The notes under the pieces: generated by a model
What the model saw: the letters and a program-made list of their open reading frames with translations, nothing else
What the model was told of the DNA's origin: nothing
The model's database searches: none
DNA from: an uncultured Tateyamaria sp.
GTDB lineage: Bacteria > Pseudomonadota > Alphaproteobacteria > Rhodobacterales > Rhodobacteraceae
Assembly (NCBI RefSeq): GCF_947488715.1
Contig: NZ_CANLAG010000010.1
Span: 62,001 to 126,000 of the forward strand
Length of the DNA stretch: 64,000 nucleotides
Reading direction: 5' to 3'
Program-made: the position numbers and the translations under genes
Part shown: positions 52,920 through 61,383 of the stretch, one piece after another
Layout of the letters: every line of letters begins with the position of its first letter
Position numbering within the stretch: position 1 is the first letter of the stretch

Positions 52920-54392
52920 ATGAAGACGGCAGCAATTATTGGCGGTGGTGTCATCGGGGGTGGATGGGCGGCGCGCTTCCTGCTCAACGGGTGGAACGTG
53001 CGAGTGTTTGACCTCGATCCGGACGCCAAAGCCAAATTGGCGCCGGTTCTGATGCAGGCGCGTCGCGCGTTGCCAAGCCTGACAGACGTGGCGTTGCCTG
53101 ACGAAGGAACGCTGAGCTTTCACAATGAAATGTCGGATGCGGTTGGGGATGCAACCTGGATACAGGAAAGCGTACCCGAACGCCTTGATGTGAAGCACAA
53201 AGTTCTGGCCGCGGTGCAGGCATCGTGTCCTGCGGATGCCATCATCGGTTCATCGACAAGTGGGTTCAAACCCAGCGAACTGCAAGACGGCGCGACGCGT
53301 CCAGAGCAAATCATGGTCTGTCACCCGTTTAACCCGGTATATCTGATGCCGCTGGTCGAAGTCGTACCGTCACCTGCGACGGATTTTGCATTGGTCGAAA
53401 AGGCCGAAGATATCCTGCGATCGTTGGGCCACTACCCCCTGCGCGTCCGCAAGGAGATCGACGCCCACATCGCGGACCGCTTCCTCGAGGCCGTCTGGCG
53501 CGAAGCGTTGTGGCTGGTCAAGGACGGGGTCGCCACAACCGAAGAGATAGACGAAGCCATACGCATGGGTTTTGGCATCCGCTGGGCGCAAATGGGTCTG
53601 TTTGACACCTATCGCACGGCGGGGGGTGAGGCAGGTATGCGCCATTTCATGGCGCAATTCGGACCCGCGCTGCAGTGGCCGTGGACCAAATTGATGGACG
53701 TGCCAGAGTTCACGGACGAGCTGGTGGACCTGATTGCGGGGCAGTCGGATGCGCAATCTGGACACATGACCATTCCGGCGATGCTCAAGGCCCGCGATGA
53801 CAATTTGGTGGGTATGATGCGCGCGCTCAAGGCCAATGACTGGGGTGCAGGGGCGGTGATGAATGCCCACGATGCGACCCTGCGTGCAGGCACTGTCTTG
53901 GATGCGCATGTGGATGATCTCGAAAACGTGTCAGAGCCGCTGCTGACTGTGCGGCGGGCGGTGCCATTGGATTGGACTGACTACAATGGGCATATGAATG
54001 AAGCGCGATATTTGCAGGCATTCGGGGATGCGACGGACCGTTTCATGGCGATGATTGGCTGCGACGCGGACTACATCGCGACCGGGGGCAGCTACTTTAC
54101 CGCCGAAACGCATATTCGGCACATTGATGAGGCGTTGGCAGGCACAATGATTGAAGTGCGGACGCAAGTTTTGGTCGGCGCTGGCAAGAAGTTGCATCTG
54201 TTCCATCAGATGTTTGATGGCGCGACGCTGTTGGCGACTGGTGAGCATTTTTTGCTGCACGTCAGCCTTGAGACGCGTCGTCCCACAGATCCGTCTGCGC
54301 AAATACTGGCGGCACTGGGACGGGTTGCTGCGGCTCATTCCGCTTTGCCGTTGCCGTCTGGGGCCGGACGCGCTGTGGGTCAACGACCGTGA
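52920..54392 (+). CDS. L-carnitine dehydrogenase fused to betainyl-CoA thioesterase
   Basis: 490 residues. Residues 1-~310 are a 3-hydroxyacyl-CoA-dehydrogenase-fold carnitine dehydrogenase (NAD site AAIIGGGVIGGGWAARFLLN; STSGFKPSELQDGA; VCHPFNPVYLMPLVEVVPSP; RFLEAVWREALWLVKDGVAT). Residues ~335-480 are a hotdog thioesterase (VPLDWTDYNGHMNEARYLQA, GGSYFTAETHIRHIDEALAG). The two halves catalyse the first and last steps of carnitine to glycine betaine conversion, flanking the BKACE step. The same fusion is known from other alphaproteobacteria. Stop overlaps the SDR start. Confidence 0.92.
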   Translation: MKTAAIIGGGVIGGGWAARFLLNGWNVRVFDLDPDAKAKLAPVLMQARRALPSLTDVALPDEGTLSFHNEMSDAVGDATWIQESVPERLDVKHKVLAAVQASCPADAIIGSSTSGFKPSELQDGATRPEQIMVCHPFNPVYLMPLVEVVPSPATDFALVEKAEDILRSLGHYPLRVRKEIDAHIADRFLEAVWREALWLVKDGVATTEEIDEAIRMGFGIRWAQMGLFDTYRTAGGEAGMRHFMAQFGPALQWPWTKLMDVPEFTDELVDLIAGQSDAQSGHMTIPAMLKARDDNLVGMMRALKANDWGAGAVMNAHDATLRAGTVLDAHVDDLENVSEPLLTVRRAVPLDWTDYNGHMNEARYLQAFGDATDRFMAMIGCDADYIATGGSYFTAETHIRHIDEALAGTMIEVRTQVLVGAGKKLHLFHQMFDGATLLATGEHFLLHVSLETRRPTDPSAQILAALGRVAAAHSALPLPSGAGRAVGQRP

Positions 54393-55135
54393 CCCGGGTT
54401 CTGATCACTGCTGGTGCGTCAGGTATCGGGTTGGCGATGGGACATGCCTTTGATGCGGCGGGCTATGAGGTTTGGGTAACTGACGTAGATGCGGCGGCGT
54501 TGGATCAAGTGCCTGGCACATGGCAGGCGCGATTGTGTGACGCATCTGAGGAGGCGGCGGTGGCAGATGTGATGGCCGAAGCGGGGACACTGGACGTGCT
54601 CTGTGCGAATGCGGGCATCGCGGGCCCAACGGATCGCATTGAAGACGTCGCGTTGTCAGATTGGCGCAAATGCGTGTCGGTCAATCTGGAGGGGGCGTTT
54701 CTTGCCGCGAAACACGGATTGCCCGCAATGAAGGCGGCGGGCAGGGGCGCTGTTGTTTTCACGTCGTCGACGGCTGGCCTTTATGGGTATCCCAACCGCG
54801 CGCCATATGCGGCGGCGAAGTGGGCGGTCATTGGCTTGATGAAAACTGTTGCAATGGAGTCGGGGCCATTTGGGGTGCGCGCAAATGCGATTTGCCCCGG
54901 TGCTGTGGAAGGTCCGCGTATGGAAGGCGTCCTTGTTCGGGAAGCGGCGGCCAAGGGGATGTCGCGGGAACAGGTGCGTGACGGCTATGCGGCGGGAACA
55001 TCCATGCGCAGTTTTGTAGAGGCGTCTGATATTGCGGATATGGCGGTTTTTCTGGGGTCACAAGCGGCGCGGCGGGTGTCCGGTCAGGTGATTGCCGTGG
55101 ATGGTCACACCGAAAACCCGGATCCGAAGGTTTGA
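54389..55135 (+). CDS. Short-chain dehydrogenase/reductase in the carnitine operon
   Basis: 248 residues, start GTG 54389 overlapping the previous stop (GTGA). Classical SDR: cofactor loop VLITAGASGIGLAMG (TGxxxGIG with Ala at the second position), NAG motif LCANAGIAGP, and catalytic Ser with Y-x-x-x-K in SSTAGLYGYPNRAPYAAAK. An acidic residue in VTDVD after strand 2 favours NAD. Coupling to the carnitine genes suggests it handles a related intermediate, for instance acetoacetate to 3-hydroxybutyrate; this is inference. Confidence 0.85.
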   Translation: MTRVLITAGASGIGLAMGHAFDAAGYEVWVTDVDAAALDQVPGTWQARLCDASEEAAVADVMAEAGTLDVLCANAGIAGPTDRIEDVALSDWRKCVSVNLEGAFLAAKHGLPAMKAAGRGAVVFTSSTAGLYGYPNRAPYAAAKWAVIGLMKTVAMESGPFGVRANAICPGAVEGPRMEGVLVREAAAKGMSREQVRDGYAAGTSMRSFVEASDIADMAVFLGSQAARRVSGQVIAVDGHTENPDPKV

Positions 55136-55141
55136 GGGCGT

Positions 55142-55176
55142 CGGGCGGGACTGTTTGCCTTTGGCAAAGCCGCCCG
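55142..55176. terminator. Nested hairpin between convergent SDR and XRE genes
   Basis: Outer arms CGGGCGG (55142-55148) and CCGCCCG (55170-55176) enclose an inner hairpin TTTGCC-TTT-GGCAAA (55154-55168). Placed in the 75-bp gap between two convergent genes, it is a likely bidirectional transcription stop, although no T-run follows. Confidence 0.6.
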
Positions 55177-55210
55177 CCCACCGACCCATTTGAGTGAGAT
55201 GGAGTTAGGT

Positions 55211-56074
55211 CTATTCACGGACTAAGCGGCGAAGGCCGTCGAGGTGGTTGGGGATATCACGGGCGGTGAACGCAGCCTGGCGCACCAGTGTGTCGAAGTG
55301 CAACGACAGGGTTTCGATCCGTTCGCGATCCCGGAAGGCCATGTAGTGACCCCCTGTATAGATCACAGCGAGAAGCGGCCCAAAGACAGTAATCGGTGCG
55401 GAATAGAGTTTGCGTGCGTCGAACAGGTATAGTCGCAAGCGTGGGTATAGCTGGGTGGTTAGCGCGTGCAGATGGTCGAGTTGTTCGGTGCGGATCGAGG
55501 CGGGCAAGTCGTCGTAGTACCCGGTGCCTTTGGCAAAGCAGTATAGCTCGTGCAGGGGCAGGGCGATTTCGTAGTCTGACTGCGCGCTGCGCATCCAGTT
55601 CAAGCGGTCACGTGAGGCGTTGATGGCCTGAACTGTTGTGCGCCCGAGATGTGGTCGATATTCCCAAGCGAGCATTTCGTTGGTTTTCAGCATGTCTGGC
55701 AAGCCCGCCGGGACATGTCGAATTTTGTATCCGGCCGCCTCCTGGTGCCAACCAAAAATGCGTTCATCGACCAGAGCGCGTGGGGCTTCGTTCAGTTGAA
55801 GTGCAGCCGCCGTCAGAGCTGCGGCGCTTTCAGGGCGATCTGATAGCCCGAGCAGCCAGTCGGCCGACACACCAAGAGCCTGCGCGCACCCTCCGACCAC
55901 GTGCGCGCCGGGCAGGCGGGCATCATGTCCTGTTAACGCCTGGCTGATCGTGGACCGGTCTGTGCCGATCTGGCGCGCGAGCGCGCTTTGCGACATGTTC
56001 CGATCCTGCATGGCCCGCGCCAAACGCAGGCGAAATTGCGTAGCACGGTCACGTTTGTCGACTTTATCCATCAT
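55211..56074 (-). CDS. XRE/HTH transcriptional regulator with unknown C-terminal domain
   Basis: 287 residues from ATG 56074. N-terminal HTH: LARAMQDRNMSQSALARQIG, TDRSTISQALTGHDARLPGA. The remaining ~200 residues (WHQEAAGYKIRHVPAGLPDM; SDYEIALPLHELYCFAKGTG; FGPLLAVIYTGGHYMAFRDR) form an unrecognised sensor domain. It is divergent from a fatty acid desaturase across 84 bp that contain two perfect 12-bp palindromes, so it probably controls that gene. A start upstream of 56074 would run into the palindrome. Confidence 0.8.
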   Translation of the reverse strand: MMDKVDKRDRATQFRLRLARAMQDRNMSQSALARQIGTDRSTISQALTGHDARLPGAHVVGGCAQALGVSADWLLGLSDRPESAAALTAAALQLNEAPRALVDERIFGWHQEAAGYKIRHVPAGLPDMLKTNEMLAWEYRPHLGRTTVQAINASRDRLNWMRSAQSDYEIALPLHELYCFAKGTGYYDDLPASIRTEQLDHLHALTTQLYPRLRLYLFDARKLYSAPITVFGPLLAVIYTGGHYMAFRDRERIETLSLHFDTLVRQAAFTARDIPNHLDGLRRLVRE

Positions 56075-56102
56075 CCTGTGACCAATATCGCAAGCTGAGG
56101 GT

Positions 56103-56153
56103 GTTGTTAACAACGTTCAGAATTCCCGTGGTCGCAACCGTCACGCTAGCGTG
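56103..56153. promoter_or_regulatory. Two perfect palindromes in the XRE/desaturase promoter
   Basis: GTTGTTAACAAC at 56103-56114 and CACGCTAGCGTG at 56142-56153, both perfect 12-bp dyads within an 84-bp divergent promoter. HTH-XRE dimers bind such dyads. The second lies just 5 bases before the desaturase ATG, where a bound repressor would block initiation. Confidence 0.65.
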
Positions 56154-56158
56154 GCGCC

Positions 56159-57115
56159 ATGTTCCAACCAGCATCGCCCCATCACAAGTCGACCTCACGT
56201 GCGACCAGACATGTGCCAAGCACGCGGCCATTTGCTGTAGAGTGGGTGACGCTCTTGCTCATGGGCCTGTGTTTCGGTTTCTGGTTTGCCGCGGTTTGGC
56301 TCTTGCCCGTGGTATCCTTGTTCTTTTCGTGCGTCGTTTTGACATTGGCGTTAGTGCTGCACGCCTCGCTGACACATGAGGTTTTGCACGGTCACCCGTT
56401 CCCGTCGCAGCGGTTGAGCGAAGCGTTGGTCGTCATCAATCCGGGGCTCTTTGTGCCATACCTGCGTTTTCGCGACACGCATCTGGCGCACCACCAGGAC
56501 GCCAACCTGACGGATCCGTATGATGATCCCGAAAGCAATTACGTCGATCCGGTGGTTTGGTGTGCGTTGCCACGTTGGGTGCAGCTACTGCTCAGGTTTA
56601 ACAACACACTGGCTGGTCGCATGGCTATTGGACCGGCGGTGGGGATGTTTGTGTTTGTGCGGGCTGACATACGCGCAATCCGGGCGGGCGACCGGCAAGT
56701 GATGCTGGGGTGGGCGCCGCATGTGCCGGGGCTGTGCGTCGTGCTGTATGGCGCTGCCCTGTCGCCGATGCCGGTGTGGCTCTATGTTTTGGCGGCCTAT
56801 TTTGCACTGTCTGTCCTCAAGATACGGACCTTTCTGGAGCATCAGGCACACGAAAAAGCGCGCGGCCGCACCGTAATCATCGAAGATCGCGGCCTGTTGG
56901 CGTTCCTGTTTTTGAACAACAATTTCCATGTAGTGCATCACATGCACCCGCGCGTCCCGTGGTACCGTTTGCCTGCGCTCTACCGCGCACATTCGGCACG
57001 TTATCTCGCCTGCAACGAAGGCTATCGCTACCAATCTTATGCCGAGGTTTTTGCCCGCCATTTCTGGCGTGCCAAGGACAGTGTGGCACATCCGCTCTGG
57101 TCCTCCGACGACTGA
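56159..57115 (+). CDS. Fatty acid desaturase family protein
   Basis: 318 residues, membrane-bound di-iron enzyme. The three histidine boxes are HEVLHGH (in LTHEVLHGHPFPSQRL), HLAHH (in RDTHLAHHQDANLTDPYDDP) and HVVHH (in NNNFHVVHHMHPRVPWYRLP). Four to five hydrophobic segments (residues ~28-70, ~150-180, ~195-225). It likely hydroxylates or desaturates a membrane lipid acyl chain or carotenoid; substrate unknown. Followed at 17 bases by an EamA transporter gene. Confidence 0.9.
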   Translation: MFQPASPHHKSTSRATRHVPSTRPFAVEWVTLLLMGLCFGFWFAAVWLLPVVSLFFSCVVLTLALVLHASLTHEVLHGHPFPSQRLSEALVVINPGLFVPYLRFRDTHLAHHQDANLTDPYDDPESNYVDPVVWCALPRWVQLLLRFNNTLAGRMAIGPAVGMFVFVRADIRAIRAGDRQVMLGWAPHVPGLCVVLYGAALSPMPVWLYVLAAYFALSVLKIRTFLEHQAHEKARGRTVIIEDRGLLAFLFLNNNFHVVHHMHPRVPWYRLPALYRAHSARYLACNEGYRYQSYAEVFARHFWRAKDSVAHPLWSSDD

Positions 57116-57132
57116 TACCGGATAGAAGGGCC

Positions 57133-58035
57133 ATGACCCTCTGGATTCCGATCACACTGGCTGCGGCGTTTTTCCAAACGCTGCGCTTTATGTTGCAACG
57201 GCAGTTGTCGCTGGGCAGCTTGAGTGCAACAGGCGCAACTCTGGCCCGTTTTCTGTACTCGGCACCGCTCGTCGCCGTGTTGATCACAGTCTACATGACA
57301 GCCACCGCGCAGGCGTGGCCGGATTTTGGGGGCGCGCTTTTTGGCTATGGCGCAATGGGTGGGCTCGCGCAGATCCTTGCCACGGTCGCGACGGTACGTC
57401 TGTTTCAAGCCCGCAATTTTGCAGTCGGCATCACATTCAAGAAGACCGAAGTGATGCAAGCCGTCCTCGTGGGGTGGGTCCTTTTGGGTGACAGTGTGAG
57501 TGGTCTGGGTTTGCTCGCGATCGGGCTGGGCCTTGTGGGTGTCGTCTTGCTGTCCGTGCCATCCGATGCGCGTGGTTTCAGATGGCGCGATATGGCCAAC
57601 CCTTCGGCGGGGCTTGGTTTGGTCGCCGGGCTGCTCTTTGCGGTATCTGGCGTCTGTTACCGTGGCGCGTCACTGAGCCTGGGCATGGAAGATCCGCTCG
57701 CCCGCGCTGGCGTGACCTTGGCGGTTGTGACGGCGATGCAAACGGTTGCCATGTTGATCTGGCTGCGCTTGCGCGATCCGGGTCAGGTGAGCGCCGTGTG
57801 GCGGGCCCGGCGTGTGGCCGTCTGGGTTGGGTTGATGTCGATGGCCGGTTCGTTCTGCTGGTTTACTGCGTTTACCTTGCAGAACGCGGCATATGTGAAC
57901 GCGGTGGGGCAGGTCGAATTGATCCTGAGCGCACTGGCATCGGTGTTGGTGTTTCGCGAGGCGGTGAGTGGTCGGGAATGGATCGGGATTGCAGTATTGC
58001 TGGCGTCCATTCTCTTGCTGATTGCCGTGATTTGA
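57133..58035 (+). CDS. EamA/DMT family transporter
   Basis: 300 residues from ATG 57133. Ten predicted helices in two five-helix EamA repeats; the second ends with the usual VGQVELILSALASVLVFREA, VSGREWIGIAVLLASILLL. GITFKKTEVMQAVLVGWVLL in the first repeat ends in the same kind of motif. Export of a small metabolite is likely; substrate unknown. Probably cotranscribed with the desaturase. Confidence 0.88.
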   Translation: MTLWIPITLAAAFFQTLRFMLQRQLSLGSLSATGATLARFLYSAPLVAVLITVYMTATAQAWPDFGGALFGYGAMGGLAQILATVATVRLFQARNFAVGITFKKTEVMQAVLVGWVLLGDSVSGLGLLAIGLGLVGVVLLSVPSDARGFRWRDMANPSAGLGLVAGLLFAVSGVCYRGASLSLGMEDPLARAGVTLAVVTAMQTVAMLIWLRLRDPGQVSAVWRARRVAVWVGLMSMAGSFCWFTAFTLQNAAYVNAVGQVELILSALASVLVFREAVSGREWIGIAVLLASILLLIAVI

Positions 58036-58047
58036 GGCCCGCGTTTA

Positions 58048-58752
58048 TCAATCTTCCGGCAAGCGCCCTCTGAGTCGCAGAAACAGGCTTTCTTCTTCGT
58101 TGTTTTTGAAAAACGGCACACTCTTGGGCGGGTGTGGGTCCGTGACACGCGCGGCGATTTCGCTCAGCACCACTTCGGTAATGAACGGCATATCAAATGC
58201 GCGCACGTCGTCCAGCGCGACCCATTGCAAATGCGAAAGCTCGTCCGAGGCCGCGGAAAAGTCGTCGGGATCCGAGGCCAGCACGTCCGCGTCAAACAAA
58301 AAAAACCGCGCATCAAACCGGCGTGGTCGACCAGGTGGTGTTAAGGCCCGGAATACAAATTGCAGCGGTGCGGCATGTGGCCGGTGACCGGTCGCCGCAA
58401 AGTCGTGCCAGTCCGTCGGCGGGTTGGACCAGTGGCCCGGATGACCAAGAACTTGACCTGTCTCTTCGAACAATTCCCGAATGGCGGCCGCGGCGAGCGC
58501 GGTGCCCATGCCGGGACTGCTGTCATCCGCCAAACGGTCAGCATCGGGATCCGAAAGCGGCGTGGCCAAGGGAATGTCGTGATCACCAATGTCAACAGCA
58601 CCGCCCGGAAAGACGAATTTGTTCGGCATAAATACGGCTTTTGCACCGCGTTGACCCATAAGCACACGGGGTGTTGTGTGCCTATCACGTAGGGCAATCA
58701 CCGTTGCGGCATTGCGAATGGCCGTTTTGTCGACTGGAGCGTGATCTTGCAT
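58048..58752 (-). CDS. NUDIX hydrolase
   Basis: 234 residues. The Nudix box appears as AAAAIRELFEETGQVLG (R-E-x-x-E-E-x-G core) after MPNKFVFPGGAVDIGD. A longer insertion precedes the box and a C-terminal helical region (HLQWVALDDVRAFDMPFITE) follows, as in CoA- or ADP-ribose-directed NUDIX enzymes. It would hydrolyse a nucleoside diphosphate derivative. The DUF983 gene is upstream in the same direction, 51 bases away. Confidence 0.9.
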   Translation of the reverse strand: MQDHAPVDKTAIRNAATVIALRDRHTTPRVLMGQRGAKAVFMPNKFVFPGGAVDIGDHDIPLATPLSDPDADRLADDSSPGMGTALAAAAIRELFEETGQVLGHPGHWSNPPTDWHDFAATGHRPHAAPLQFVFRALTPPGRPRRFDARFFLFDADVLASDPDDFSAASDELSHLQWVALDDVRAFDMPFITEVVLSEIAARVTDPHPPKSVPFFKNNEEESLFLRLRGRLPED

Positions 58753-58803
58753 ATTGGCCTTTCGACGTAGCGTCTTGCGTCGGTCCAGGCCGGGCAGGCG
58801 ACT

Positions 58804-59211
58804 TTAGCCTTCCTGAGCAAAACCGCCCATACCACGTGCCCACTGAAACCCGACAATGGCCCCTTTGAGCCTTGGCAAAAGATAGAGTGACAGACCCACG
58901 CAGCCAACTGCAAAAATCGTAAACAGCACGAGAGGTTCAGGGCGCCAGGTGACGAAAACGATGTGCAACAGTGGGGCCATCAGGTGTCCCACCAACAGGA
59001 TGGTCAGATAGGCTGGTCCATCATCGGCACGGTTGTGCGAATAGTCCAGCTTGCAAACCGGGCAGCTGCTGGCAACTTTCAGATAGCCTTTGAGCAGGCG
59101 ACCCTGGCCACATCTCGGGCATTTGTTCCGCCACCCGCGCCACAGGGCTGGGCGCACGGGTCGTTGCGTGTCTGTCTCTGTGGACAGGTTTGTTTCGGTT
59201 TGGGTTTGCAT
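58804..59211 (-). CDS. DUF983 family zinc-ribbon membrane protein
   Basis: 135 residues from ATG 59211. A zinc ribbon RNKCPRCGQGRLLKGYL with a second pair in ASSCPVCKLDYSHN, then two membrane helices (YLTILLVGHLMAPLLHIVFV and VLFTIFAVGCVGLSLYLLP). DUF983 proteins are conserved in alphaproteobacteria without a firmly known role. In Rhodobacterales a DUF983-NUDIX pair is common. Confidence 0.9.
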   Translation of the reverse strand: MQTQTETNLSTETDTQRPVRPALWRGWRNKCPRCGQGRLLKGYLKVASSCPVCKLDYSHNRADDGPAYLTILLVGHLMAPLLHIVFVTWRPEPLVLFTIFAVGCVGLSLYLLPRLKGAIVGFQWARGMGGFAQEG

Positions 59212-59411
59212 GGTGGTGGGCCTTCTTTGCCAGTGAGGCCAAGATGGGGTGCGCGTTGTGGAAACGGAATGGCGCAATCTGTCCTTGCGTCCCGATGTCG
59301 CGCTGGCGCTCCCCAAACTTTTTTCGACGGAAACGCCATCGGGCTTCGTTTCATCTGTACTCGGCGCAGAAAACAACGATGCGCCATGAGGCAAATGAAC
59401 GGAGTAACACA

Positions 59412-59855
59412 ATGAAACGTATCACACTTATCGCAGCCATCACCGCAGCTGCAGTTGGCATTTCGACCGTGGCCAGCATGGCGGCAGGGCGCGGACCGGA
59501 CTTTGCGACGCTCGACGCAGACAGCAACGGGGAGATCACTCTCGCAGAGCTCGAGAATGCAGGCCAGGCCCGTTTTGCCCGTGCAGACGCAGATGGCGAC
59601 GGGTTTCTGACTGAGGCTGAACTGGTGGCTGCGGCTGAAAACCGCGCAAGTGACCGTGCCGCGAAAATGATCGAACGGATGGATGCCAATGACGACGGCA
59701 AGCTGTCGGCGGACGAGCTGAAACACCCACGCCGCAACCCCGCCCGGTTCTTTGACCGCATGGACGCCGACAATAGCGGCGGCATCAGTGCCGAAGAGTT
59801 CGAAGAGGCCCGTGCCAAAATGGGTGCGCGTCACGGCGGCAAACGCAAGAACTGA
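59412..59855 (+). CDS. Periplasmic EF-hand calcium-binding protein
   Basis: 147 residues from ATG 59412 (GGAG at 59401-59404). Signal peptide ~1-25 (AAITAAAVGISTVASMAAG). Four EF-hand loops: DADSNGEITLAE, DADGDGFLTEAE, DANDDGKLSADE and DADNSGGISAEE, each with acidic residues at the calcium ligand positions 1, 3, 5 and 12. Ends in a basic tail (RHGGKRKN). It precedes an ECF sigma operon on the same strand and may be its target or sensor partner. Confidence 0.9.
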   Translation: MKRITLIAAITAAAVGISTVASMAAGRGPDFATLDADSNGEITLAELENAGQARFARADADGDGFLTEAELVAAAENRASDRAAKMIERMDANDDGKLSADELKHPRRNPARFFDRMDADNSGGISAEEFEEARAKMGARHGGKRKN

Positions 59856-59912
59856 TCGCGCAGTGTGTCTCGTCTCTTGCAATGAGAGGCGAGGCATGGA
59901 TACCGGGCTTTG

Positions 59913-60500
59913 ATGGATATGCCGCTTGATATGGACGCACAAACCGAGGATGCCGTGCTTTTGGCACGCTTCGCCCGTGGAGACGCCAGTGCAGCCCGCA
60001 CCTTGACGTTGCGACTGGTGCCGCGCGCCTTTGCGCAGGCGATGCGTTTGCTGGGCGATCAAGCGGCGGCGGAGGATGTGGCGCAAGAAGCGATGTTGCG
60101 GCTGTGGCGTGTTGCGCCGGAGTGGCGGGACGGTGAGGCAAAGGTGACCACATGGCTGTACCGAGTCGTAGCCAACCTGTGCATGGACCGGCTGCGCAAA
60201 CGGCCCAAGGCGCCTGCTGCGCTGGACGATGTGGCCGACCCGGCGGACCCTGCACCCAGTGCGGAAGCTCAGTTACAAACGCAGGCGCGCAATGATGCTG
60301 TACGTCGTGCGCTTGCGGATTTGCCTGAACGCCAAAGGTTGGCGGTTGTGCTGCGCCACTTTGAAGGCGCATCCAATCCGCAAATTGCTGAGCAGTTGGG
60401 GATCAGCACCGAAGCGGTCGAGAGCCTGACGGCACGCGGCAAACGCGCATTGGCCAAAGCGCTGAAAGGGCAGGTTGCTGCCCTTGGATACGAAGGATGA
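59913..60500 (+). CDS. ECF-type RNA polymerase sigma factor
   Basis: 195 residues from ATG 59913. Sigma region 2: LLGDQAAAEDVAQEAMLRLW, TTWLYRVVANLCMDRLRKRP. Region 4: ALADLPERQRLAVVLRHFEG, SNPQIAEQLGISTEAVESLT. The acidic linker is short. It is followed by overlapping genes for a one-span membrane protein and a CnrR/ZraP-like sensor, the usual set for envelope- or metal-responsive ECF regulation. Confidence 0.92.
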   Translation: MDMPLDMDAQTEDAVLLARFARGDASAARTLTLRLVPRAFAQAMRLLGDQAAAEDVAQEAMLRLWRVAPEWRDGEAKVTTWLYRVVANLCMDRLRKRPKAPAALDDVADPADPAPSAEAQLQTQARNDAVRRALADLPERQRLAVVLRHFEGASNPQIAEQLGISTEAVESLTARGKRALAKALKGQVAALGYEG

Positions 60501-60877
60501 TGGACATGACACCAAAGCGCCCCTCGGATGAAAATGTGGATGCCTGGCTGGACGAGGCGCTGGGCGAATTGGGCCGTACGCCCGTTGGCGCGCCTTCAGA
60601 CGATTTGATGTCGCGTGTGCTTGGTGATGCGATGTCTGAAATGCCCGCACCCGGCGGGCCAGCTCCACTTCGATCAGCACTGCGCCAGATTTTGCAAGGT
60701 TTGGGCGGTTGGCCTGCACTTGGCGGTCTTGCGGCTGCCGCGGCGACCGGCTTCATCGTTGGTTTGGGGGCGCTTGGCACGTCGGCGGATGCGATGGCGT
60801 GGCCATTTGGTTATGATGCACTGTACCAGGACCAGTCGGGCCTCGATGCCTTTGGCTGGGACTTTGAAGAGGGTTGA
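60497..60877 (+). CDS. Single-span membrane protein, probable anti-sigma factor
   Basis: 126 residues, ATG 60497 overlapping the sigma stop (ATGA). The N-terminal ~65 residues are cytosolic and acidic (DENVDAWLDEALGELGRTPV); a membrane helix (ALGGLAAAAATGFIVGLGAL) lies at ~73-95; a short acidic periplasmic end follows. Gene order immediately after an ECF sigma and the topology make anti-sigma function likely; no zinc-binding ZAS motif is present. Confidence 0.6.
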   Translation: MMDMTPKRPSDENVDAWLDEALGELGRTPVGAPSDDLMSRVLGDAMSEMPAPGGPAPLRSALRQILQGLGGWPALGGLAAAAATGFIVGLGALGTSADAMAWPFGYDALYQDQSGLDAFGWDFEEG

Positions 60878-60879
60878 GC

Positions 60880-61374
60880 ATGGAACATGCCGAAAAAACA
60901 AAGCGCTGCCCGATGTGGGTAAAGCTATTGCTGGGCGTATCACTCGCTTTGAACCTGGCCGTTGTTGGTCTGGTGGCGGGCATGGTTTTGCGCGGCGGTC
61001 CCTTGGGCGGGAAAGGGCCGGTGGCTATGGGATATGCCACCCCCTACGTCATTGCACTGCCACGGGACTTGCGCCGCGGAGTGTTCAACGGAATCCGCCG
61101 CGACAAAACGTTGCCCGACCGCAAAGCGCGCCGCGCCGATTATCAGGCGATGGTGGCCGTGTTGCGCGCCACGCCGCTGGACACAGCCGCCGTAGAGGAT
61201 TTGTTGCGCAAACAGGCGGACGCCGTGACGCGCGTGCAAGCGCGTGGGCAAACGGCTTGGCTTGAGGCTGTCGCGGGGATGAGTGATATAGAGCGCGCCG
61301 CTTATGCCGACAGGATCGAAGAGGTTCTGCGCCGTGGCGGCCACCGCAAAAAAGGTGGTCAGCCAAAGGACTAG
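60880..61374 (+). CDS. Periplasmic heavy-metal-resistance / CnrR-like sensor
   Basis: 164 residues from ATG 60880. One N-terminal membrane helix (WVKLLLGVSLALNLAVVGLV) and a helical periplasmic domain (LPRDLRRGVFNGIRRDKTLP, then ARRADYQAMVAVLRATPLDT, AVEDLLRKQADAVTRVQARG) like the Metal_resist/CnrR/ZraP family. Such proteins hold or sense metal ions and signal to ECF sigma factors. Basic C-terminus (GGHRKKGGQPKD). Third gene of the operon. Confidence 0.75.
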   Translation: MEHAEKTKRCPMWVKLLLGVSLALNLAVVGLVAGMVLRGGPLGGKGPVAMGYATPYVIALPRDLRRGVFNGIRRDKTLPDRKARRADYQAMVAVLRATPLDTAAVEDLLRKQADAVTRVQARGQTAWLEAVAGMSDIERAAYADRIEEVLRRGGHRKKGGQPKD

Positions 61375-61383
61375 GCGCTTCGG

